8,719 nucleotides of DNA from Candidatus Methylomirabilota bacterium (GTDB lineage Bacteria; Methylomirabilota; Methylomirabilia; Methylomirabilales; 2-02-FULL-66-22): contig JACQXP010000565.1 of the NCBI GenBank assembly GCA_016208645.1, positions 1-8,719 of the forward strand, given 5' to 3'. This document shows, piece after piece, positions 1 to 6,445 of this stretch. Below the pieces are notes generated by a model, which did no database searches, was not told where the DNA came from, and saw only the letters and a list, made by a program, of their open reading frames with translations. Each line of letters starts with the position of its first letter. Position 1 is the stretch's first letter. The translations under genes were made by a program, and so were the position numbers.

Positions 1-1
1 C

Positions 2-574
2 CCATTGGTTCAGGTGGCGCGTGCGCACTCCCAATTCGAGGCTATCCACCCGTTCCTGGACGGAAATGGCCGGGTTGGGAGACTGCTGATCACACTGTTC
101 CTGATAGAGCGCGCCATTCTGCCCACGCCCCTCTTGTATCTGAGTGCCTTCTTTGAGGCGACGCGCAGGGACTACTATGATGGGTTGCTGGGGGTAACCG
201 AGCGCGGCGACTGGATGGCCTGGATCGAATACTTCCTGAACGGTGTCGCTCGCCAGGGAGAGGATGCGCTGAACCGAGCGGAGAGGATTAATAAGTTGCT
301 GGAGAAATGGCGGATAGCCGTCGCGGGCTCGTCCTCCAAGGTTCCAGCAGCGTTGGTTGACCGCTTGGCAGAGAACCCTTATTGCACGGTGAAACGAGTA
401 GCCGAACGGTTGGGGGTCGCGTACACGACTGCACAACGCGCAGTAGAGCGGCTGGAGTCCCTGTCTATTCTGACCCAAACCACAGATGCCAAACGCGACC
501 GGGTCTATTGTGCGACGGCTATTCTGAAAATCCTGGAAGAACCTGCGAGGCTCGAGCCCTTGGGGACAACCTGA
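2..574 (+). CDS. Fic-family protein, C-terminal part (5' end outside window)
   Basis: This is the C-terminal portion of a Fic/DOC-superfamily protein; such enzymes usually transfer AMP from ATP to hydroxyl side chains of target proteins. The frame is open to the left edge, so the TTG at 5 is not taken as the start. The core motif HPFLDGNGRVGR, encoded at 47-82, matches HxFx(D/E)GNGRxxR and keeps the catalytic His and the phosphate-binding Gly-Asn-Gly-Arg. About 30 residues on, YLSAFFEATRRDYYDGL is typical of Fic proteins with a C-terminal winged helix. Such a helix-turn-helix is visible in the last 75 residues (VKRVAERLGVAYTTAQRAVE). The family is commonly about 350-380 residues, so roughly half is missing, including any N-terminal inhibitory helix. 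Base composition is lower in GC than the rest of the window, which may indicate transfer. The Fic assignment is secure; target and regulation cannot be read. Confidence 0.93.
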   Translation, partial: PLVQVARAHSQFEAIHPFLDGNGRVGRLLITLFLIERAILPTPLLYLSAFFEATRRDYYDGLLGVTERGDWMAWIEYFLNGVARQGEDALNRAERINKLLEKWRIAVAGSSSKVPAALVDRLAENPYCTVKRVAERLGVAYTTAQRAVERLESLSILTQTTDAKRDRVYCATAILKILEEPARLEPLGTT

Positions 575-684
575 TGCTTTGGTCATGGGGACCAAGTGGC
601 AACAGATGGACTCTGGCCACACAGTAGTCGGTCTAGGCTTCTGTCGCCGAAGGCAGATGGGGGAGACGACTCATAACGTGTAAC

Positions 685-711
685 CGCAGATGCACGCAGA
701 TGCACGCAGAT
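685..711 (+). repeat. 10-bp tandem repeat, CGCAGATGCA x 2.7
   Basis: Two perfect copies of CGCAGATGCA (685-694, 695-704) are followed by a partial copy CGCAGAT (705-711), preceded by TAAC. From memory, arrays of the CGCAGATGNA kind are dispersed between genes in many unrelated bacterial genomes and cause spurious ORFs; this could not be searched here. The array supplies the ATG at 690 that opens the downstream peptidase frame, so it bears on start-site choice. Its function, if any, is unknown. Confidence 0.75.
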
Positions 712-2579
712 TCCGGCCGATGATGCGGCTGATTCTGATCCTGGCCCTGGTGGCATCGGCCTGCGCCTGGCCGCTTTCACAGGACGGACCAGCCCCGCCG
801 GCATCCGCCCGGGCGGCCGTCCAGGTCGGGACGTCCGCATCCGATCTCCTGGAAATCGTCAAGACACTGGCCGCTCCCGAGATGGCGGGGCGCGCCACCG
901 GCTCGCCCGGCATGGAGCGGGCGGCGCGCTACATCGCGGGCGAATTCGAGCGGGCGGGCCTCACACCCGGCGGGGAGGGCGGGTCATACTTCCAGGGCTT
1001 CGACGTGGTGGCGGGCCTTCGCCTGGGCGAGGGGAATCACCTGACGCTGCAGGGTGGCAATAGCCGTCGGGACTATCGCGTCGGCCAGGAGTTCACGCCG
1101 TTCAGCTTCTCCGACAGCGGGCAGGTCCAGGGGGAGGTCGTCTTCGCCGGCTACGGGATCACGGCGCCCGAGCTGGCGTACGACGATTACGCCGGCGTGG
1201 ACGCGGCCGGGAAGATCGCCCTGGTCCTCACGGGCGAGCCGCGGGAGCGCGACCCGGACAGTCCCTTCCGGCGGCCCGAGGCCTATCGCTACACTGATGT
1301 CCGGTACAAGGTCCTCAACGCGCGAGAGCACGGGGCCCGCGGCGTGATTGTGGTCGCGAACCCCCTGGCCCATGGCGAGGAGCCCGAGCGGCTCTTCGCC
1401 ATCCGGGGCATCACCTCGATCTCCCAGAGCGGCATCCTGGCCGTCAACGCGCTCCGCCGCGTGGCGGAGGACATCCTGGCCGGCGCCGGCCGCTCCCTCC
1501 GGGATCTCCAGCAGGCCATTGACCGCGACCTCCACCCGCAGTCATTCTCCGTGCCGGGCCGGACCGTAGAGGTAGAGGTGCGGCTGATCCACGAACACGG
1601 CCGGGGGTGGAACGTGATCGGCCTCCTCCCCGGGACCGATCCCACGCTGCGAGGCCAGGCGGTGGTCGTGGGGGCGCACTACGATCACCTGGGTCTGGGC
1701 GGAGAAACCTCCCTGGCCCCTTCGCGCTACGGCGAGGTCCATCCCGGCGCGGACGACAATGCCTCGGGCGTGGCCGGGGTGCTGGGCCTGGCCCGCGTGT
1801 TCGCCGGCGGGGGAGGGGCGCGGCGGACGCTCGTCTTCGTGGCCTTCGCCGGGGAGGAGATGGGCCTCCTCGGATCGGCCCAGTACGCGAGGGCGCCGGC
1901 GTTCCCGCTGGAGCGCACGGTGGCCATGCTCAACATGGACATGATCGGCCGCCTGCGGGGCGAGACACTCTACGTCTTCGGCATGGAGACCGGGAAGGAG
2001 TTCCGGGAGATCCTGGAGGCCGCCAATCGCGAGGTGGGACTCCAGGTGCGGTTCAGCGGGGACGGCTACGGCCCGTCGGACCACACGCCCTTCTCCGCCA
2101 AGGACCGGCCGGTCCTCTTCTTCTTCACCGGGCCCCACGAGGACTACCATCGGCCTTCGGATACCCCGGAGAAGATCAATGCACCCGGCCTGGCCCGCGT
2201 GGTGCGCCTCGTGGACGGAGTCCTCCGTCGCCTCGCGGACGGGGACGGCCAGGTGACCTTTGTCCGGGCAGGGCCGTCCTCGCCGTCCCGAACGCGCGGG
2301 AGCGGTGCAGGCTACGGGCCCTACTTCGGAATGATCCCGGAGTTCGGTGGATCGGACGAGGGGGTGAGGTTGGGGGGCGTCCGGACCGGCAGTCCGGCCG
2401 AGAAGGCGGGCCTGCAATCGGGCGATCTGATCCTGCGGTTCGACGGGAAGGCGGTCAAGAACCTCGAGGACTTCGTCTTCGTCCTGCGCGGCAAGCGGGC
2501 GGGGGACCGGGTGGAGGTGATCTATCGCCGGGGGACCGAGGTGCGGATGACGAGCGCCGTGCTGGAGCCCCGGCAGTAA
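690..2579 (+). CDS. Exported M28-family zinc aminopeptidase with PA insert and C-terminal PDZ domain
   Basis: This is a predicted secreted or membrane-anchored metallopeptidase that removes residues from peptides using two zinc ions. From the ATG at 690 it has 629 residues. A signal sequence (hydrophobic LILILALVASA at 14-24) ends in ASAC, which could be cut by signal peptidase I or be a weak lipobox with Cys25. Residues 48-110 are the usual M28 N-terminal segment, and about 145-250 look like a protease-associated (PA) insert. The M28 core follows with all expected metal ligands: His330 (GAHYDH), Asp355 (GADDNAS), Glu390 (FAGEE), Asp417 (NMDMIG) and His487 (DYHRPSD). Asp332 and Glu389 fit the catalytic positions. 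Residues about 542-625 form a PDZ domain (VRTGSPAEKAGLQSGDLIL), as in other bacterial M28-PDZ proteins. The first residues come from a tandem repeat and no Shine-Dalgarno sequence is evident; the paired ATGs at 720 and 723 are alternative starts. No operon partner is clear. Confidence 0.93.
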   Translation: MHADARRFRPMMRLILILALVASACAWPLSQDGPAPPASARAAVQVGTSASDLLEIVKTLAAPEMAGRATGSPGMERAARYIAGEFERAGLTPGGEGGSYFQGFDVVAGLRLGEGNHLTLQGGNSRRDYRVGQEFTPFSFSDSGQVQGEVVFAGYGITAPELAYDDYAGVDAAGKIALVLTGEPRERDPDSPFRRPEAYRYTDVRYKVLNAREHGARGVIVVANPLAHGEEPERLFAIRGITSISQSGILAVNALRRVAEDILAGAGRSLRDLQQAIDRDLHPQSFSVPGRTVEVEVRLIHEHGRGWNVIGLLPGTDPTLRGQAVVVGAHYDHLGLGGETSLAPSRYGEVHPGADDNASGVAGVLGLARVFAGGGGARRTLVFVAFAGEEMGLLGSAQYARAPAFPLERTVAMLNMDMIGRLRGETLYVFGMETGKEFREILEAANREVGLQVRFSGDGYGPSDHTPFSAKDRPVLFFFTGPHEDYHRPSDTPEKINAPGLARVVRLVDGVLRRLADGDGQVTFVRAGPSSPSRTRGSGAGYGPYFGMIPEFGGSDEGVRLGGVRTGSPAEKAGLQSGDLILRFDGKAVKNLEDFVFVLRGKRAGDRVEVIYRRGTEVRMTSAVLEPRQ

Positions 2580-2607
2580 ACCGGAGCAGGGGGTCTCGTC
2601 TTCGCGG

Positions 2608-2636
2608 TTGACAGGGCCCGCGGCATCCGATAGCCT
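2608..2636 (+). promoter_or_regulatory. Candidate sigma-70-type promoter for the 73-residue gene
   Basis: A perfect -35 hexamer TTGACA (2608-2613) is followed by 17 bases and TAGCCT (2631-2636), which matches the -10 consensus at three of six positions. It lies in the gap after the peptidase stop, with a predicted start near 2643 and about 80 bases of leader before the ATG at 2725. The weak -10 makes this tentative. Confidence 0.4.
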
Positions 2637-2724
2637 CTGAGCGGGAGAAAATTCTCGGGAGAGCGCCGGCAGGTGATCGGCGGATTCCGGCAACGATCCG
2701 CGAGGGCGGCGAGAGGGTGATTTC

Positions 2725-2946
2725 ATGGTACAACGCGAGGAGATGGCGGTGGAGGTGCTCACGCCTCATGGGTGGTACCGTGGCTACATCACGCTGCCGA
2801 CCGGCGGACGGTTGCTGGACTATCTGAACACCAAGCCTCCCATGATCGCCCTGACCGGGGCCGTGGACCCATCCGGTGCCCGCCTGCCGTTCCTGGCGGT
2901 CAATACCGAACAGGTGCTGGCCATCCGACCGCAGACGGGGGAGTAG
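2725..2946 (+). CDS. Small beta-rich protein of unknown function (73 aa; DUF6812-like?)
   Basis: I cannot assign a function. The protein has 73 residues, no signal peptide and no membrane segment. Alternating hydrophobics (VEVLTPHGWYRGYITLP, then MIALTGA and LPFLAVNTEQVLAIRP) predict a small beta-barrel-like fold. The pattern recalls short DUF6812-type proteins, recalled from memory and not checked. It also loosely resembles the modules of the 7705-8217 protein: a strand, a turn with Gly, a second strand starting near Gly, then a late strand ending V-x-x-I. An AGAGGG at 2712-2717, eight to nine bases before the ATG, supports this start; Met7 is the alternative. A candidate TTGACA promoter lies upstream. 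The thermonuclease-like gene starts 37 bases after the stop, so the two may share a transcript. Confidence 0.72.
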   Translation: MVQREEMAVEVLTPHGWYRGYITLPTGGRLLDYLNTKPPMIALTGAVDPSGARLPFLAVNTEQVLAIRPQTGE

Positions 2947-2983
2947 GCGCCCCCGTCCAGGCGGGACCGCGGATCGGCGCACC

Positions 2984-3676
2984 ATGCCAACCGGAATCCT
3001 TTCCAGCATGTGTCGCACATTCATGTTCGCATCCCATGCACTGCAGGGCGCGTGGATCCCGCGGTGGAGGCGTGGCGGATGGGCTCTACCGGCGTGCGGC
3101 CTCCTCCTCGCCCTGACGTGGGCAGGACCGGCGCTGGCGGCCAAGCCGGCACCCCAGGCGACCCCGGAGCCCAGCGGCACCTCCGCCACTGCACTGGACG
3201 TGACCGAGGCGCAGGTCTGGGGCACGGTGCGGGCCGTGCTGGGCGGCACGAACCTGGTGGTGGTCACACCGGAAATCACGCGGCTGGACGTGCGACTGCT
3301 GGGCGTCGAGCCGCCGGAGCTCCCCCGCCAGGGACGGCCCGGCATCCAGTCCACGGAGGGACAGCCCTTCGGCCCGGAGGCGGCGACCTACGTGCGGGAT
3401 CTGCTGGTGGACAAGCAGGTGCGGCTGGAGTCCTACGGGAAGGACCGGGCGGGCCGGACCCTGGCGGTGGTGTGGCTGGGAGACATCAACGTGAATCTCA
3501 CCCTGGTGAAGGAGGGGCTTGCCTGGGTGAGCCCCTCCGTCGCCGTCCCCAAGGTGCGGGCCGTACTCGAGGTGGCAGAGCGGCAGGCCCAGGTGGGCAA
3601 GTACGGCCTGTGGGCGCTTCCGAATCCGGAGCCCCCGTGGGAGTTCCGGAAGCGCCACCGGCTGCCGGCCGAGTGA
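2984..3676 (+). CDS. Exported thermonuclease-like (SNase-fold) protein
   Basis: This is a predicted exported protein with a staphylococcal-nuclease-like domain, a family that cleaves DNA and RNA with calcium. It has 230 residues from the ATG at 2984. A positive stretch (RWRRGG) precedes a hydrophobic core at about 33-50 and a likely cleavage after ALA, then a Pro/Ala/Thr linker to about 70. The SNase domain spans about 76-215. By analogy with the staphylococcal enzyme, Arg104 and Glu112 (VRLLGVEPPE) match Arg35 and Glu43, Glu109 takes the place of Asp40, and Arg158 (GKDRAGR) matches Arg87. VNLTLVKEGLAWV is the conserved late helix region. The usual D-G-D-T is L-G-G-T here (Gly88), so one calcium ligand is missing and activity is uncertain. 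Start choice is weak: only a distant GGA (2971-2973) precedes the ATG, and in-frame ATGs at 3008 and 3023 also leave the signal peptide intact. The frame extends upstream into the 73-residue gene but is not needed there. Confidence 0.87.
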   Translation: MPTGILSSMCRTFMFASHALQGAWIPRWRRGGWALPACGLLLALTWAGPALAAKPAPQATPEPSGTSATALDVTEAQVWGTVRAVLGGTNLVVVTPEITRLDVRLLGVEPPELPRQGRPGIQSTEGQPFGPEAATYVRDLLVDKQVRLESYGKDRAGRTLAVVWLGDINVNLTLVKEGLAWVSPSVAVPKVRAVLEVAERQAQVGKYGLWALPNPEPPWEFRKRHRLPAE

Positions 3677-3691
3677 GCCCTCCCTCTTTCC

Positions 3692-3712
3692 CCGCCATCG
3701 CCTGCCTGGCGG
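3692..3712. other. GC-rich inverted repeat (6-bp stem, 9-base loop)
   Basis: CCGCCA (3692-3697) pairs with TGGCGG (3707-3712), just after the stop of the thermonuclease-like gene. No T-run follows, so an intrinsic terminator is not well supported. In DNA this rich in G and C such short stems arise by chance. Confidence 0.2.
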
Positions 3713-3786
3713 ACCTGCCGCGGGTCCCGCCCCATCCCCCGAGCCTCTCCAGCGCTCACCGGCCGCAGCAGAAGCGGGGTCCTCTC

Positions 3787-3801
3787 CGCGGCGACGCCGC
3801 G
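3787..3801. other. Perfect 6-bp GC hairpin upstream of the helicase start
   Basis: CGCGGC (3787-3792), loop GAC, GCCGCG (3796-3801) form a tight hairpin that ends 26 bases before the GTG at 3828. No T-tract follows. It could be leader structure affecting helicase translation, a weak terminator of the preceding gene, or chance in GC-rich DNA. Confidence 0.3.
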
Positions 3802-3827
3802 ATTGCCGACACAGGAATCCGACGACG

Positions 3828-6266
3828 GTGAATCCGCCGACCTCCCCCGCAGCCATCCCGGAGCGCCTCTGCGATGAGGACCAACAGCTCCTCGAGGCCT
3901 TCCGCCAGCGGTATCCCTTTCCCCTCGACCCCTTCCAGGAGCAGGCGATCCGCCATGTCCTCCGCGGGGAGTCGGTGATCGTCTCGGCTCCCACGGGCGC
4001 GGGGAAGACCCTGATCGCGGAGTTCGCCATCTATCGCGCCCTGGCCGCCCAGCGACGGGTCATCTACACCACCCCGCTGAAGGCCCTGAGCAACCAGAAG
4101 TTCGCGGACTTCGGTCGCCAGTACGGCAGCGACCTGGTGGGCATCCTGACGGGCGACGTGAAGGTCAACCCCCAGGCGCCCATCCTGGTCATGACCACCG
4201 AGATCCTGCGCAACCTCCTGTTCACCGAGAAGCCCGAGGACGTCGCTTCGGCGGTGCTGGACGAGTGCCACTATCTGGGCGACGAGGGGCGAGGGACAGT
4301 CTGGGAGGAGATCGTCATCAATTGCCCGACGACGATCCAACTCGTGGCGCTCTCGGCGACGGTCAGCAACATCCAGGAGATCGCGGCCTGGATCAGCCAG
4401 GTGCATCGCCCCATCCACGCGATCTATCACCCGGTGCGACCGGTCCCGCTCCAGTATCTGCTCTGCCATCTGGACGGCGAGATCGTTCCCCTGACGGCGC
4501 CCAAGCGCAAGAGCCCCCCGGTTCCCGAGCTGCGCATCCGGGGCGCGCGCAGATGGGGCCGGGACCGGGGCCCGGCTCTCTACGGGCGAAGCCGCCGACG
4601 TCCCGCCAGCCCGAGCCTGGTCATCCCCCAGCTCCAGGAGCGGCGCTGGCTCCCGGCGATCTATTTCATCTTCAGCCGGTCGGGCTGCGAGCGGGCGCTG
4701 CGCCGGTTCCTGGAGGACGGCGGCTCCCTGCTGGAGCCCGACCGGCGGGCCGAGGTGGACGAGGCCATCGCCAACACGCTGCGCGACTACCCCAGCATCA
4801 TGCCCGAGACCGAGGTGAATGGCCTGCTGCTGGAAGGGCTGCGCCGCGGGGCGGGGTTGCACCATGCCGGCGTCCTGCCGGCCCTCAAGCGGCTGACCGA
4901 GGTCCTCTTCGAGCGGGGGCTGGTCAAGGTGGTCTTCGCCACCGAGACCATGAGCCTGGGGATCCACATGCCGGCCAAGAGCGTGGTGATCCAGGGGATC
5001 CGCAAGCGGAGCGACATCGGCTTCCGCCAGCTCACGCTGAATGAGCTGACCCAGATGGCGGGCCGGGCGGGCCGGCGGGGCATCGACCCCGAGGGCAAAT
5101 GCCTGATCGCCCTGGATGCCCCAGAGGCGGAAGACGAGGCGCGGGACCTCCTGGCCGGCACGCCCGAGCCGATCCAGAGCCGATTTCGGGTGGGCTACAG
5201 CTCCGCCGCGCTATTGGTCGATCTGTATCGGGACCCCGCCGCGATCCGCCGGGTCATCGAGTCCAGCTTCGGCCAGTACCAGAATCGCCAGCGCATCCGG
5301 GTGATGGAGACGGAGCGGGCGGAGCTCTTGACGCGGCTGGCCAAGACGGCGGGGATCGACTCGCCCTGCTGCACGATCGCGGACCTCCTGGCCTTCCGGG
5401 AGAAGCGGGCGGCGCTGGAGGCGGAGCGGGAGCGCGTCCGGCGCCTCGGGCTGGGCGGGAAACGGAAGGGGCGGCAGCGCGGCGCGGCAGCCTCGCCCTG
5501 GTCGGAGAGCCTCCACGAGGCGCGGCAACGCATCGAGGCCATGGCGCTGGATCTCTCGCACCTGCCCTGCCATCGGTGTCCCCACCGTGGAAACCAGGAG
5601 CGACTGCTCAAGCGATCCGACCGGACCCGGCAGGCCCTGGAGGGGCGGGGACAGAGCCTGCGGGACCTGGAGCAATCCTACTGGGAGCAGTTCCTGCGGG
5701 TGGTGGAGGTGCTGCGGCACTTCGGCTACCTCGCGGACTCGACGCTCTCCCCGGAGGGCCGCCTGATCGCCTCCCTCCGCCATGACAACGAACTCACCGT
5801 GGCCCGCGTGGCCTTCTCGGGGGTGCTGGAGGGGCTGCCGCCGGCCGAGGCGGCAGCGGTCCTCTCCTGCCTGGTGGAGGAACCCCGGGAGACCGAGACG
5901 CTCTTTGCCCGGGAACTACTGCGGCGCCTCCCGCACCTGCGCCGGCGGGTGCAGGCCCTGGAGTCCTTGGCCGAAGAGGTGGAGCGGGTGCAGCAAAACC
6001 GGCGGGTGAATCTTCCGATTTCGATGCACACGACCTACCTGGCGGTCACCTACGAATGGACGGCGGGTGAAGAGGACTGGATCCGGCTCATCCGCAACTT
6101 CTTCGGGGGGCACGAGGGGGACCTCATCCGTGCGTTCCGCCGCCTGATTGACCTCTGCCGGCAGTTGATTGACAGCCCCGAGCTTCCCGCCACTCTCCGG
6201 TCCTCCCTCCACCAGGCGGTGCGCATGCTGGATCGGGGCATCGTCCTGGAATCCGCCCTCATCTAA
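3828..6266 (+). CDS. Ski2-like DExH-box RNA helicase (ISE2/HelY type) with DSHCT domain
   Basis: This is a predicted cytoplasmic ATP-dependent superfamily 2 helicase of the Ski2 group, whose members unwind RNA in decay or processing. It has 812 residues from a GTG preceded by AGGA (3812-3815). Visible motifs are: Q-like FPLDPFQEQAI (31-41), motif I APTGAGKT (54-61), Ia TTPLKALSNQK (81-91), II DECH (145-148), III SAT (176-178), V ATETMSLGIHMPAK (371-384) and VI QMAGRAGRRGID (409-420). DECHYL followed by RGTVWEEIVI resembles the cyanobacterial/plastid ISE2-like branch. An Arg/Pro-rich insert sits at about 225-265. The middle has Cys514-Cys515 and Cys581-x-x-Cys584, a possible metal site. The DSHCT domain runs from about 635 to the end, with ELTVARVAFSGVLEGLPPAE and the closing GDLIRAFRRLIDLCRQL. 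Nothing is truncated. It stands alone; partners such as exoribonucleases are not encoded nearby. Confidence 0.95.
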   Translation: MNPPTSPAAIPERLCDEDQQLLEAFRQRYPFPLDPFQEQAIRHVLRGESVIVSAPTGAGKTLIAEFAIYRALAAQRRVIYTTPLKALSNQKFADFGRQYGSDLVGILTGDVKVNPQAPILVMTTEILRNLLFTEKPEDVASAVLDECHYLGDEGRGTVWEEIVINCPTTIQLVALSATVSNIQEIAAWISQVHRPIHAIYHPVRPVPLQYLLCHLDGEIVPLTAPKRKSPPVPELRIRGARRWGRDRGPALYGRSRRRPASPSLVIPQLQERRWLPAIYFIFSRSGCERALRRFLEDGGSLLEPDRRAEVDEAIANTLRDYPSIMPETEVNGLLLEGLRRGAGLHHAGVLPALKRLTEVLFERGLVKVVFATETMSLGIHMPAKSVVIQGIRKRSDIGFRQLTLNELTQMAGRAGRRGIDPEGKCLIALDAPEAEDEARDLLAGTPEPIQSRFRVGYSSAALLVDLYRDPAAIRRVIESSFGQYQNRQRIRVMETERAELLTRLAKTAGIDSPCCTIADLLAFREKRAALEAERERVRRLGLGGKRKGRQRGAAASPWSESLHEARQRIEAMALDLSHLPCHRCPHRGNQERLLKRSDRTRQALEGRGQSLRDLEQSYWEQFLRVVEVLRHFGYLADSTLSPEGRLIASLRHDNELTVARVAFSGVLEGLPPAEAAAVLSCLVEEPRETETLFARELLRRLPHLRRRVQALESLAEEVERVQQNRRVNLPISMHTTYLAVTYEWTAGEEDWIRLIRNFFGGHEGDLIRAFRRLIDLCRQLIDSPELPATLRSSLHQAVRMLDRGIVLESALI

Positions 6267-6352
6267 CCGAGTACGCCGCGGACACGCAACGCCTCCATCT
6301 CCCATTCGCCCTCCCTCGGGAGGCAACCACCTGCCACGCCACCCGCCTCTCA

Positions 6353-6371
6353 CGGGCAGGCCAGGTGCCCG
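6353..6371. terminator. Weak hairpin terminator candidate after the helicase gene
   Basis: CGGGCA (6353-6358), a 7-base loop and TGCCCG (6366-6371) form a stem followed by CCTTTCC rather than a proper T-run. It lies 87 bases past the helicase stop and 11 bases before the sigma-54 -24 box. It may separate the helicase transcript from the next unit or be incidental. Confidence 0.28.
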
Positions 6372-6382
6372 CCTTTCCAAAA

Positions 6383-6398
6383 TGGCACGGGTGATGCA
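6383..6398 (+). promoter_or_regulatory. Sigma-54 (RpoN) -24/-12 promoter
   Basis: TGGCACG (6383-6389), four bases, then ATGCA (6394-6398) match the sigma-54 consensus TGGCACG-N4-TTGCW at 11 of 12 specified positions. The invariant GG (6384-6385) and GC (6396-6397) are separated by exactly 10 bases. The predicted start is near 6409, leaving a leader of about 37 bases with a good Shine-Dalgarno sequence before the ATG at 6446. Transcription would need an AAA+ enhancer-binding activator, and none is in the window. Confidence 0.72.
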
Positions 6399-6445
6399 AG
6401 TCCTTATATCTGCATACCGGAATCTGGCGGGAAGGAGCAAGGGTC

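Noticed and set aside
598..640. GTGGC ... GCCAC inverted repeat after the Fic gene as a terminator
   Set aside because: The stem is only 5 bp with a long loop and no T-run follows.
1542..2762. Long open frame on the minus strand opposite the peptidase gene (406 codons)
   Set aside because: It mirrors a clearly assigned M28-PDZ gene, has low-complexity Arg/Pro/Gly-rich content and no recognisable domain, as expected for antisense frames in GC-rich DNA.
2876..2983. Upstream extension of the thermonuclease-like frame into the 73-residue gene
   Set aside because: It would overlap the preceding gene by about 70 bases and adds a basic, non-signal-like N-terminus; the ATG at 2984 keeps a proper signal peptide and avoids overlap.
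3707..3721. TGGC-N8-CGC resembling a second sigma-54 site
   Set aside because: GG and GC are correctly spaced, but the rest of both elements departs from consensus; likely chance in GC-rich DNA.
3010..3831. + strand frame overlapping the thermonuclease-like gene (273 codons)
   Set aside because: It is a frame-shifted shadow; the SNase motifs and signal peptide are all in the other frame.
3756..4967. Long open frame on the minus strand opposite the helicase gene (403 codons)
   Set aside because: It is antisense to well-conserved helicase motifs and shows no domain of its own; a composition artefact.
6309..6323. CCTCC-CTCG-GGAGG hairpin after the helicase gene as terminator
   Set aside because: The 5-bp stem is short and followed by CAACCACC, so it lacks the T-tract of an intrinsic terminator.
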